DNA from: Paratrimastix pyriformis
Lineage: Eukaryota > Preaxostyla > Paratrimastigidae
NCBI GenBank assembly: GCA_027972325.1
Contig: JAPMOS010000180.1
Coordinates: 1 to 60,776 of the forward strand
Length of the DNA: 60,776 bases
Reading direction: 5' to 3'
The notes beneath the pieces were generated by a model, which was not told the origin of the DNA, made no database searches, and saw nothing but the letters and a program-made list of their open reading frames with translations. The position numbers and the translations under genes were made by a program. Shown one piece after another: positions 10,231-21,487 of the stretch (the stretch's first letter is position 1; each line of letters opens with the position of its first letter).

Positions 10231-12254
10231 TGAGGGATCGTGGCCCTCCGCGGGTGCGGAAAGCAGCTGGGGGCCGGAACGAGGCGCAGCGGACGCGGGC
10301 TTGGTGGTGACCTGGGCGACTGACGCTGCTGCGGTGGCTTGGAGTGTTGTTGCTGGGCCTGGGCCGGGGTCTGGGGTTGAGGCTGAGCCGGCTGGGGCTG
10401 AGGCGACGGCTTGGCCTGGGGGCGGGCTGCGGCGGCTTGGCCTGGGGGCGGGCTGCGGTGGCTTGGCCTGGGGGGCGGGCTGCGGCGGCTTGGCCTGGGG
10501 GGCGGGCTGCGGCGGCTTGGCCTGGCTGGCTCGGGGCTTGGCTTTGGGCTCGGGCTCGGGCACCGGTTTCGACGAAGGCTGGGCTTCCTCGGTGGCCGAC
10601 TCCGGTGGGAGTGCGCAGGCCTTGACCTCATACTCGTCATCGGCCTCCGCCGCCTTGGCCTCGGCTTCGGAGGTCGGCTCGGCTTGGGAAAGAAGCGCCT
10701 TCAGGGTGGCCCGCTTGGCCGGCTCTGACTTCGGCGGCTCTGGGTGCTCGGAGGCGGCTTCCTCCCGGAGTGCCCGCCTTTCCTCACGTAGTTCCCGGTC
10801 GACGGTCTTCAGCATGCGCTTGCTGGCACGGGGGATGTCGTGGTGGCCCATCTCCTCCCAGAGCCGGGCGTACGGGCAGTGCTCGGGCATCAGGTAGTCC
10901 TGCATTGCCGGTGGCAGTTGTGCCGCGCACCACCCCAGCCAGTAGCCGAGGACCAACTCGAACTCGGAGAGACGCCGGCCGTCCATGAAGGTGATCTCTT
11001 GGGGCATGTTGCCAACGTCCGTCTCGTTGAGGCGCTCGAACGGGCAGCCCAGCTCACCCAGCTCCTCGGAGAAGGCCGGGAGTCGAACCTTGCCCTTGCG
11101 GAATGGGAAGGGCCGCACGTTGAGGCAGTTCATGAAGGCAAAGGTCTCGGTCCGGACGAGATGGCACCGCAGGATCTCCCGGGCGGCCTCGTCGGGGGCA
11201 GGTAGAGGACGGGGGTGGTCTCCGGCGGCCACCTCAGCTGCATCGTGGGCCTCGAGCAGCATGAAGGTCTGCTCGGCCTGCCGAATGGGCTTCTTGAGAT
11301 CGGCCGCTGCAGTAGAGGTGGCCTCAGAACCACTGAACGACCCCTCCAACATGGCGCGAGCAAGCCACCGATTCATCTCCGCATCCCTGGCCTGGCGGGC
11401 AGGACGTGTGAGCGGCAGCGTGGAAATGGTTGGTGCATGCGGACCTCAAAGATGCGCCACAGGTTCGTGGCTGACGGCTGTCGCTCAACCGGGAGCTGGG
11501 AGAGGGCACACAGCATCTCCAGGGAGAAGCACTCCAGAATCTTCACAAGCTTGGCCGGGGCGTCTTCGCCTTTGGGGAAGTGCAGCTCCTTGAGGGCGGG
11601 TTCCAAATGTGTGGCAAAGTCAGGATCCTCACGGATGTAGCGCTTGGGGGCCTGATAAGGGCGGGGAGGTGGGGTGATGATAATCAAGAGACGGGAGACG
11701 ACAGACTTGGAGGGATGCACGCTTGAGGTTCAGCAGGACGTCGAAGGTGCTGCTTCCAAACCGCGCGTCGTGAGTAAGCAGGTTGACCCGATGTTGCAGC
11801 TCGAGCATGGCCTCCGGATCGAGAGTGTTGTAAACGGCCACGTCGATGTAGTCCTCCTTCAGATGCTGTGCAGGGGGAAGAGGTGCGTTGTTATGAGGGC
11901 GGAGACAACGTGCAAGAGACCTGCCGGATCTGGGGTGTAGCTTGTTGAGCTTCTCCACCCTTTGGCGAAGCTCGGTCCGCTGTTCTGCGGTGATCTCGGG
12001 CGGCAACTCGGAGACCCGGCGCGGGTCCACGATGATGCGCGCAACCTGGAACCTAGGGGCACGATTAGAGGCCGATCCACCAAAAAAAGAGCATTGTCAG
12101 ACCGGTGCGAGCCGTCGACCACCTGGTATCGAGCCTCGTCCAGGGCCGGGCGAGGCTCGGGCAGGGCTCGATGGAGCTCAGCAGCACATGGGCCCTCTTG
12201 CCGTGGCACTTTTCCGACAGAGAGAGATCGAAGAGCCCCCAACAACCCGAACAA
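10165..12254 (-). pseudogene. Gag-like region of the integrase-methyltransferase element (copy 1)
   Basis: Consecutive - strand blocks with protein-like composition. A helical block has ITAEQRTELRQRVEKLNKLHP. The next contains PDFATHLEPALKELHFPKGE and ERQPSATNLWRIFEVRM. A 403-codon frame (11376-10165) has NCLNVRPFPFRKGKVRLPAF and FELVLGYWLGWCAAQLPPAM, then a Lys/Glu coiled-coil-like run (KRMLKTVDRELREERRAL), an acidic patch and proline-rich minisatellite-coded repeats. No Pfam family is recognised. Placement upstream of the enzymes and the mix of globular and Pro-rich parts suggest a structural (Gag-like) protein. That is inference from position. Confidence 0.45.
10400..10530. repeat. G-rich minisatellite, period about 26-27 bp, in the element
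   Basis: Tandem copies of a GCTTGGCCTGGGGGCGGG-type word lie inside the coding region of the element. On the - strand they encode a repeated AKPPQPAP motif. The same array, with about as many units, is at about 22840-22975 in copy 2. Confidence 0.75.
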
Positions 12255-12310
12255 AGCGAAAGGAATGTGCAGTCAGTAACTTGTTCAAAAAGGGAAACGA
12301 TGAAAACAGG

Positions 12311-13515
12311 TCACGAGTGGTGGGAGGAGGCAGGGTGGCGCGCAAGGTACGCATTGACGATATCAACGACGGACTGCATTACTTGGCGAGCGGGGTGGGA
12401 GGAGGGAGGGTGGCGCGCAAGGTACGCATTGACGAGATCAACGACGGACTGCAGTACTTGGCGAGCGGCCTCCGGGGAGAAGTCGTCCGGGTCGGTCGGC
12501 CGGGCCCGCTTGCGCTCGGCCTTCGCCTTGGGTTCGGGGGCACGGCCGCCCTCGTCCGACGACGAGGAGGAGATCTCCACTGGGGCCGGGTGCTTGTGCC
12601 GGTGCCGCGGCCTGGCGTCCTCCTGGGGGGCGTCGTCCGAGCCCTTCGCCTCCGCAGCCTCCTTGGCCTCATGAGGCGGCCCAGGCTTCCGGCGGGCCGG
12701 TGGCGGGGGCCGGGGCCGCGGCCTTCGCCTCCTTGGCGGCCTCCTTCTTGGACTTGGCGGCCACCGGGGCCGCCTTCTTGCCTTCTTCGGGGCCTCGCGA
12801 TCCTTCTTGGGCTTGGCGGCCGCCGGGGCCGCCTTCTTGGGCTTGGGCGGGCTCGGCACATCATCGTCGTCCAGGATTCTGAAATCCAAAAAGAATCAGC
12901 TGGGAAAGGCCAGAACCCGCTCCGACAGACGGCCGAGCGGCTCCAGTTCCCTTGTCCTTGTGCTCGACGGCGCCAGAGGCGGGCGTCGTCGGACGGGCCG
13001 GGGTCGGGGCGGTCGGGGCCTTCGGGGCGGGAGGGGGCGGGGCAGGGGCGCTCCTGGTGCGGTGTGCGTGGCGGCGGGGCGGGAGACCTAACAAAGAACG
13101 AATTTAGCACCGAGCCGGAGGTGCGATGCAAATACGGACGAGGGCTCCTCGCGTTCGGGCTCGTCCTCCTCCCCACCGATGTCGAGGAGGAGGTCTTTAC
13201 CGGCGGAATCAGGTGAGGACGGCCGGAAAAGGCCGTCAAAAGTCTGTCGAATCAGCTCCAGATGGTAGGGCGTCATGAGCCCCGCGCCCAACGGCTGGGT
13301 GAGGGAGGAGAGGCGTCGACGGAAGCTATGACAACAAGTTTCGGGAAAACGAGGGAGCGAGTAAAAACAAACCAATTGATCGCCTGGTAACCCTCGGCCC
13401 ATTTCGGGGGGTCCTGGCCGATCGCACCCTCGCAATACTCAATGGCTTCTTGGGGGTGTGGAACTGGTTCCAATCGATCGAGTTCATCTGAAAACGGCAA
13501 AAGGCGCGTTAACAA
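12311..13515 (-). pseudogene. Acidic/basic N-terminal coding blocks of the element (copy 1)
   Basis: The most upstream coding-like part of the element. It has a block with PHPQEAIEYCEGAIGQDPPK (13515-13400), a block with LIRQTFDGLFRP and an acidic run DIGGEEDEPEREE (about 13300-13140), and a 192-codon frame (12889-12311) rich in Lys, Pro, Arg and Ala with a SSSSSDEGG patch. A duplicated QSVVDLVNAYLARHP motif stands near the end of that frame. It has the look of a nuclear, nucleic-acid-binding protein. Short GT...AG-limited gaps lie between some blocks. Copy 2 lacks this part because it ends at 24190. Confidence 0.4.
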
Positions 13516-13552
13516 AGGTTAGAACCCGGGGTAAGGTCCACCTCGCGAGTTG

Positions 13553-16500
13553 AATGAGAACACCACCACCTCGAAAATTCGATGTCAAAACACCACCTCG
13601 AAAAATTCGATTTCTATTGAAAATCCATACCGCCGGTATGGATTTTAGTACCGACAAACATCGCGATACCGGGTTCTGATGATGCAAATCGATGAGTTTC
13701 ATCGAAAAAACACTTGGGATGATGTCGGAACACCACCTCGAAAAATTCGATTTCTATTGAAAATCCATACCGCCGGTATGGATTTTAGTACCGACAAACA
13801 TCGCGATACCGGTTCTGATGATGCAAATCGATGAGTTTCATCGAAAAACACTTGGGATGATGTCAGAACACCACCTCGAAAAATTCGATTTCTATTGAAA
13901 ATCCATACCGCCGGTATGGATTTTAGTACCGACAAACATCGCGATACCGGTTCTGATGATGCAAATCGATGAGTTTCATCGAAAAACACTTGGGATGATG
14001 TCAGAACACCACCTCGAAAAATTCGATTTCTATTGAAAATCCATACCGCCGGTATGGATTTTAGTACCGACAAACATCGCGATACCGGTTCTGATGATGC
14101 AAATCGATGAGTTTCATCGAAAAACACTTGGGATGATGTCGGAACACCACCTCGAAAAATTCGATTTCTATTGAAAATCCATACCGCCGGTATGGATTTT
14201 AGTACCCCGACAAACATCGCGATACCGGTTCTGATGATGCAAATCGATGAGTTTCATCGAAAAACACTTGGGATGATGTCAGAACACCACCTCGAAAAAT
14301 TCGATTTCTATTGAAAATCCATACCGCCGGTATGGATTTTAGTACCGACAAACATCGCGATACCGGTTCTGATGATGCAAATCGATGAGTTTCATCGAAA
14401 AACACTTGGGATGATGTCAGAACACCACCTCGAAAATTCGATTTCTATTGAAAATCCATACCGCCGGTATGGATTTTAGTACCGACAAACATCGCGATAC
14501 CGGTTCTGATGATGCAAATCGATGAGTTTCATCGAAAAACACTTGGGATGATGTCGGAACACCACCTCGAAAAATTCGATTTCTATTGAAAATCCATACC
14601 GCCGGTATGGATTTTAGTACCGACAAACATCGCGATACCGGTTCTGATGATGCAAATCGATGAGTTTCATCGAAAAACACTTGGGATGATGTCGGAACAC
14701 CACCTCGAAAAATTCGATTTCTATTGAAAATCCATACCGCCGGTATGGATTTTAGTACCGACAAACATCGCGATACCGGTTCTGATGATGCAAATCGATG
14801 AGTTTCATCGAAAAACACTTGGGATGATGTCGGAACACCACCTCGAAAAATTCGATTTCTATTGAAAATCCATACCGCCGGTATGGATTTTAGTACCGAC
14901 AAACATCGCGATACCGGTTCTGATGATGCAAATCGATGAGTTTCATCGAAAAACACTTGGGATGATGTCGGAACACCACCTCGAAAAATTCGATTTCTAT
15001 TGAAAATCCATACCGCCGGTATGGATTTTAGTACCGACAAACATCGCGATACCGGTTCTGATGATGCAAATCGATGAGTTTCATCGAAAAACACTTGGGA
15101 TGATGTCGGAACACCACCTCGAAAAATTCGATTTCTATTGAAAATCCATACCGCCGGTATGGATTTTAGTACCGACAAACATCGCGATACCGGTTCTGAT
15201 GATGCAAATCGATGAGTTTCATCGAAAAACACTTGGGATGATGTCGGAACACCACCTCGAAAAATTCGATTTCTATTGAAAATCCATACCGCCGGTATGG
15301 ATTTTAGTACCCCGACAAACATCGCGATACCGGTTCTGATGATGCAAATCGATGAGTTTCATCGAAAAACACTTGGGATGATGTCGGAACACCACCTCGA
15401 AAAATTCGATTTCTATTGAAAATCCATACCGCCGGTATGGATTTTAGTACCGACAAACATCGCGATACCGGTTCTGATGATGCAAATCGATGAGTTTCAT
15501 CGAAAAACACTTGGGATGATGTCAGAACACCACCTCGAAAAATTCGATTTCTATTGAAAATCCATACCGCCGGTATGGATTTTAGTACCGACAAACATCG
15601 CGATACCGGTTCTGATGATGCAAATCGATGAGTTTCATCGAAAAACACTTGGGATGATGTCGGAACACCACCTCGAAAAATTCGATTTCTATTGAAAATC
15701 CATACCGCCGGTATGGATTTTAGTACCGACAAACATCGCGATACCGGTTCTGATGATGCAAATCGATGAGTTTCATCGAAAAACACTTGGGATGATGTCA
15801 GAACACCACCTCGAAAAATTCGATTTCTATTGAAAATCCATACCGCCGGTATGGATTTTAGTACCGACAAACATCGCGATACCGGTTCTGATGATGCAAA
15901 TCGATGAGTTTCATCGAAAAACACTTGGGATGATGTCAGAACACCACCTCGAAAAATTCGATTTCTATTGAAAATCCATACCGCCGGTATGGATTTTAGT
16001 ACCGACAAACATCGCGATACCGGTTCTGATGATGCAAATCGATGAGTTTCATCGAAAAACACTTGGGATGATGTCGGAACACCACCTCGAAAAATTCGAT
16101 TTCTATTGAAAATCCATACCGCCGGTATGGATTTTAGTACCGACAAACATCGCGATACCGGTTCTGATGATGCAAATCGATGAGTTTCATCGAAAAACAC
16201 TTGGGATGATGTCGGAACACCACCTCGAAAAATTCGATTTCTATTGAAAATCCATACCGCCGGTATGGATTTTAGTACCGACAAACATCGCGATACCGGT
16301 TCTGATGATGCAAATCGATGAGTTTCATCGAAAAACACTTGGGATGATGTCGGAACACCACCTCGAAAAATTCGATTTCTATTGAAAATCCATACCGCCG
16401 GTATGGATTTTAGTACCGACAAACATCGCGATACCGGTTCTGATGATGCAAATCGATGAGTTTCATCGAAAAACACTTGGGATGATGTCAGAACACCACC

Positions 16501-19074
16501 TCGAAAAATTCGATTTCTATTGAAAATCCATACCGCCGGTATGGATTTTAGTACCGACAAACATCGCGATACCGGTTCTGATGATGCAAATCGATGAGTT
16601 TCATCGAAAAACACTTGGGATGATGTCGGAACACCACCTCGAAAAATTCGATTTCTATTGAAAATCCATACCGCCGGTATGGATTTTAGTACCGACAAAC
16701 ATCGCGATACCGGTTCTGATGATGCAAATCGATGAGTTTCATCGAAAAACACTTGGGATGATGTCAGAACACCACCTCGAAAAATTCGATTTCTATTGAA
16801 AATCCATACCGCCGGTATGGATTTTAGTACCGACAAACATCGCGATACCGGTTCTGATGATGCAAATCGATGAGTTTCATCGAAAAACACTTGGGATGAT
16901 GTCAGAACACCACCTCGAAAAATTCGATTTCTATTGAAAATCCATACCGCCGGTATGGATTTTAGTACCGACAAACATCGCGATACCGGTTCTGATGATG
17001 CAAATCGATGAGTTTCATCGAAAAACACTTGGGATGATGTCAGAACACCACCTCGAAAAATTCGATTTCTATTGAAAATCCATACCGCCGGTATGGATTT
17101 TAGTACCGACAAACATCGCGATACCGGTTCTGATGATGCAAATCGATGAGTTTCATCGAAAAACACTTGGGATGATGTCAGAACACCACCTCGAAAAATT
17201 CGATTTCTATTGAAAATCCATACCGCCGGTATGGATTTTAGTACCCCGACAAACATCGCGATACCGGTTCTGATGATGCAAATCGATGAGTTTCATCGAA
17301 AAACACTTGGGATGATGTCAGAACACCACCTCGAAAAATTCGATTTCTATTGAAAATCCATACCGCCGGTATGGATTTTAGTACCGACAAACATCGCGAT
17401 ACCGGTTCTGATGATGCAAATCGATGAGTTTCATCGAAAAACACTTGGGATGATGTCAGAACACCACCTCGAAAAATTCGATTTCTATTGAAAATCCATA
17501 CCGCCGGTATGGATTTTAGTACCGACAAACATCGCGATACCGGTTCTGATGATGCAAATCGATGAGTTTCATCGAAAAACACTTGGGATGATGTCAGAAC
17601 ACCACCTCGAAAAATTCGATTTCTATTGAAAATCCATACCGCCGGTATGGATTTTAGTACCGACAAACATCGCGATACCGGTTCTGATGATGCAAATCGA
17701 TGAGTTTCATCGAAAAACACTTGGGATGATGTCAGAACACCACCTCGAAAAATTCGATTTCTATTGAAAATCCATACCGCCGGTATGGATTTTAGTACCG
17801 ACAAACATCGCGATACCGGTTCTGATGATGCAAATCGATGAGTTTCATCGAAAAACACTTGGGATGATGTCAGAACACCACCTCGAAAAATTCGATTTCT
17901 ATTGAAAATCCATACCGCCGGTATGGATTTTAGTACCGACAAACATCGTGATACCGGTTCTGATGATGCAAATCGATGAGTTTCATCGAAAAACACTTGG
18001 GATGATGTCAGAACACCACCTCGAAAAATTCGATTTCTATTGAAAATCCATACCGCCGGTATGGATTTTAGTACCGACAAACATCGCGATACCGGTTCTG
18101 ATGATGCAAATCGATGAGTTTCATCGAAAAACACTTGGGATGATGTCAGAACACCACCTCGAAAAATTCGATTTCTATTGAAAATCCATACCGCCGGTAT
18201 GGATTTTAGTACCGACAAACATCGTGATACCGGTTCTGATGATGCAAATCGATGAGTTTCATCGAAAAAACACTTGGGATGATGTCAGAACACCACCTCG
18301 AAAAATTCGATTTCTATTGAAAATCCATACCGCCGGTATGGATTTTAGTACCCCCGACAAACATCGCGATACCGGTTCTGATGATGTAAATCGATGAGTT
18401 TCATCGAAAAAACACTGGGGATGATGTCGGAACACCACCTCGAAAAATTCGATTTCTATCGAAAATCCATACCGCCGGTATGGATTTTAGTACCCCCGAC
18501 AAACATCGCGATACCGGTTCTGATGATGCAAATCGATGAGTTTCATCGAAAAAACACTTGGGATGATGTCAGAACACCACCTCGAAAAATTCGATTTCTA
18601 TTGAAAATCCATACCGCCGGTATGGATTTTAGTACCCCCGACAAACATCGCGATCCGGGTTCTGATGATGCAAATCGATGAGTTTCATCGAAAAAACACT
18701 GGGGATGATGTCAGAACACCACCTCGAAAAATTCGATTTCTATTGAAAATCCATACCGCCGGTATGGATTTTAGTACCCCCGACAAACATCGCGATCCGG
18801 GTTCTGATGATGCAAATCGATGAGTTTCATCGAAAAAACACTTGGGATGATGTCAGAACACCACCTCGAAAAATTCGATTTCTATTGAAAATCCATACCG
18901 CCGGTATGGATTTTAGTACCCCCGACAAACATCGCGATCCGGGTTCTGATGATGTAAATCGATGAGTTTCATCGAAAAAACACTTGGGATGATGTCGGAA
19001 CACCACCTCGAAGAATTCGATTTCTATTGAAAATCCATACCGCCGGTATGGTTTTTAGTACCCCCGACAAACAT
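13553..19074. repeat. 138-bp satellite array, about 40 units
   Basis: Head-to-tail units of 138 bp (the AACACCACC word starts at 13729, 13867, 14005, 14143 and so on). Each unit holds three perfect short inverted repeats: AAAATCCATACCG-C-CGGTATGGATTTT (13-bp arms), TCGATGA-GTT-TCATCGA (7-bp arms) and TCGAA-AAA-TTCGA (5-bp arms). Central units are nearly identical, differing mainly by GTCGG or GTCAG. Units at both edges vary more (extra CC, AAAAAA for AAAAA). Because 138 is a multiple of three, - strand frames stay open for up to 650 codons, but these are repeat artefacts. The array joins the 5' end of element copy 1 on its left. Confidence 0.95.
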
Positions 19075-19339
19075 TTGATGGTTTAGTGGCTCTAACCTTG
19101 GGTAATAGCCACACTTGATCCCGCCAAAATGCCCATGGAAAGCACTCAGGAACTTCGCGCAGCGGCCGCCGTTACCCGACTCCTCGTCACTCGCGGGATG
19201 ACTCCTCGGAGGAGGAACCGCGAGGCCATTCGAGGAAACGTGCGCGCGCTGAACCCAAGTCATCCGCCGCCGATGCAGCGCCGGCCTCGCCTCTTCGCCT
19301 GGACACTGTCACCGAAGATGAAGCTGAGCAAGAGGAGAC
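19075..19339 (+). other. Short unique spacer with an unknown coding-like block
   Basis: Unique sequence between the satellite and element copy 2. One + strand frame is open from 19119 into the element (past 19700). Its first part has a protein-like charged patch (DDSSEEEPRGHSRKRARAEP, nuclear-localisation-like) and DTVTEDEAEQEETVSGFVW, and it crosses the shared element edge at 19340. It may be the end of a different gene into which the element lies, or chance coding in GC-rich DNA. No family is recognised. Confidence 0.3.
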
Positions 19340-19500
19340 TGTTTCCGGTTTTGTATGGACGGGGCGTCGACAAGAACCCAGAGTGCACAGGGCGTTCATG
19401 AACGGGGGGGGGGGGGGTGAGCGAGAGCCGGTTTTGGGGATCCTCTGGGAGAAAACTGGTAATGCACGCAGCCCCTCCCTCCCCCCCCCCCCGAGCCCGA

Positions 19501-21047
19501 TTATCCGGCCCCCTCCAACGATTTCACCCCCACCCCCCTCCTCGAGCATTCGTATAAGATCATTTTTGTTTTTGCAGAAAACCGGACCGGAAAACTGCGG
19601 GACGGGGGGCGGTGGTGGGGATGGTGGGGTTGGGGGTGTTTTATTCTGGGGGCGCGTGACGCCGCGACGGGGACCAGAGCGCCTCCCGCAGCAGGGAGCG
19701 GGGCATCGAAGGTGGCATCGTAAGGCCGCAGCTTGTTGCGCCCGTAGACCTTGGGAATGCCCGGCTTGACCCGATCCTCAAACTCGATGACGTAGGTGCC
19801 GTTACGCATGCGTTCCGCCACCCTCCCGGACCAGCAGAACCTGCCAATGCCGGGCCGGCGCCATTTGGCAGGCGGGGCGACCATGACGCGAGTCCCTCCT
19901 CGATGGTCTCTTGGTCCTTGTTGCGGCGCCGCTCAATGTAGCCGTACTCGCGGTGCCGGTAGAACGCCACGGCCTCCTTGATTTGGCGCACCTCCGCGGC
20001 CGTCAGGTTGGCGAACTTGTCCGGCAGCTGGGCCATGTCGCCCAGTTGTTCGTACTCGGGGAGGTAGAGCGCCATCATCACAACCGGGCGTTGCTGGAAG
20101 ACCGAAGAAACCGTGGCCGTGTTGTACAGGTGCACGGCGGGCTGCAGGAAGGGTTGCCACGGCAGCTCGCGGTTGGTGGCCGGCACGATACGCATCTTCA
20201 TCACCCGGTTCTTGATCTTCTTGACGGCGTTCTCGGCCTTCCCATGAGACTGGGGGTCGTACGGCCTCGACCGGTGGTGCTCCATGTGGACCCCGGGCAG
20301 CAGGTTCTTGTTCCTGAGCGGGTTGATGACTGTGAAGAGCAAATCCGAAACGCACAGAACAGACGCGATCCACTCGGCCACGCGCTGGTTGACGAACTCG
20401 GTCCCATTGTCGGTCACGATCCGGGTGGGGAGCAGATTGGGCTCGTCGCTGGTGAACACACGACTGAGAAGGTCGGTCACCTCCTGCCCGGTGGCCTTCG
20501 TCTCCCATGTCGCGGCGGCCCACATGTAGCTCGTGAAGTGGTCCACCAGGACGCAGAACGCGCGAGGCGGCTGGCAGCTCATCTCGAAGCCGCCGCAGTC
20601 GAGCTCGACCACCTCGAGGGGCCGGTTGACCACCAAGGCGTGGTACTTGGGATGCTCGTACGTGGGCCGGACGCTCTGGCACTGGCCACACGTCCCGATG
20701 ATGTCCCGCGCAAGCTGATCCACGCCATGAATGTAGAAGAGGCCCTTCGAGTCGGCAATCAGGGCATCTCGGTTGAGGTGCCCCTGCTGGACATGCAAGC
20801 GCCGCAGCAAGCGCACACGGCGGGCAAGCGGGTAGATCACGGGCACCCAGATGGGCCGATCGCGGATCTCGTGGTCGAAGCGGAGCCGCTGCAGAACTCC
20901 CCGCTCGACGCGGTACAACCCTTCATTGGCGTGTTTTAGACAGTTCGACCGGTAACTGCGTGATCCTTCCCGAACTGGAAAAATGAGACAAAGGGGGGCA
21001 TTGATCATGACCCGAAAAACCAAAAAACAGACGTTCGATCCCGGCAA
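19501..21047 (-). pseudogene. Retroviral-type DDE integrase (copy 2)
   Basis: Same protein as at 7106-8589. A 468-codon frame (21047-19641) covers the zinc-binding N-domain (GHLNRDALIADSKGLFYIHG...CGQC) and the complete catalytic core, with the three acidic residues in VVELDCGGF, TDNGTEFVNQ and DPQSHGKAENAVKK. The C-terminal SH3/chromo-like part (RFCWSGRV...GRNKLRPYD) lies in 19884-19501. The core is more continuous here than in copy 1. The spacing between the second Asp and the Glu is slightly longer than the 35 residues usual in retroviral integrases, with an NPLRNKNLLPGVHMEHHRSR insert-like stretch. Confidence 0.85.
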
Positions 21048-21487
21048 GGATTAGATGGATCCCCGCGCCGTCCGGTCGTAGCTTCCATAATCAGCCACAT
21101 CACCATCGTCTGCTGCTACATCAACCACGACGTCAATCTCGGCGGCTTCTGCGGGGTCCAGGTCTCCAAGGGCTGGCTCTTCGGCCTCCTCATGTGCCGC
21201 CTCGTCACCATCATCACCTCCGAAAAATAACTCCTCCTCAGGAAGCGGTGGAGGAGGTCGTCAACTTCGATTGGCTCCATATCAGAGGCGCCACAGGAGT
21301 GGCTATCACCCTGGTCATGCAGCCCGTCCAGCGAGCACTACTCCCGGTCCCAGACCCCTCCGGGTCCCGATCCCGCCCCGGTGGCTTGTTGTTCAATCGA
21401 GGCAATTTCTCGATGTATCGTGTTTCTTAGAAAAAAACAAACCAAAAAAAAAAAAATCAGGATCGAAAAGAGGGATTGTATTACAAG

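Larger units (their letters stand above)
6887..13552 (-). mobile_element. Integrase plus DNA-methyltransferase element, copy 1
   Basis: An element read on the - strand, about 6.7 kb as preserved. From its 5' side (right) to 3' side (left) it holds an acidic/basic N-terminal region (13.5-12.3 kb), a Gag-like region (12.25-10.17 kb), a beta-class DNA methyltransferase-like region (10.23-9.15 kb), a Gln/Glu-rich linker and a DDE integrase with zinc-binding and SH3/chromo-like ends (8.59-7.1 kb). The left edge is set where homology with copy 2 starts (6887 and 19340). The right edge is where the 138-bp array starts. No reverse transcriptase, polymerase or capsid gene is visible. Several coding blocks are separated by short gaps with GT...AG limits, so splicing is possible. 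The family is unassigned. This copy looks broken in a few places and young, because it is nearly identical to copy 2. Confidence 0.6.

Noticed and set aside
11942-13216. 424-aa + strand protein
   Set aside because: Antisense to the acidic/basic N-terminal blocks of element copy 1; no family resemblance.
6887-13552. Polinton/Maverick identity for the integrase-methyltransferase element
   Set aside because: An rve integrase is present, but no PolB, ATPase, protease or capsid block is visible in either copy.
15304-17256. 650-aa repetitive protein on the - strand (also 301 and 326 aa frames)
   Set aside because: The frame is open only because the satellite unit is 138 bp, a multiple of three; there is no start context or protein family, and the hairpins explain the conservation.
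13553-19074. CRISPR array
   Set aside because: Units are repeated whole with no unique spacers, the period is 138 bp, and the setting is eukaryotic.
19911-20939. 342-aa + strand protein
   Set aside because: Antisense to the integrase catalytic core of element copy 2.
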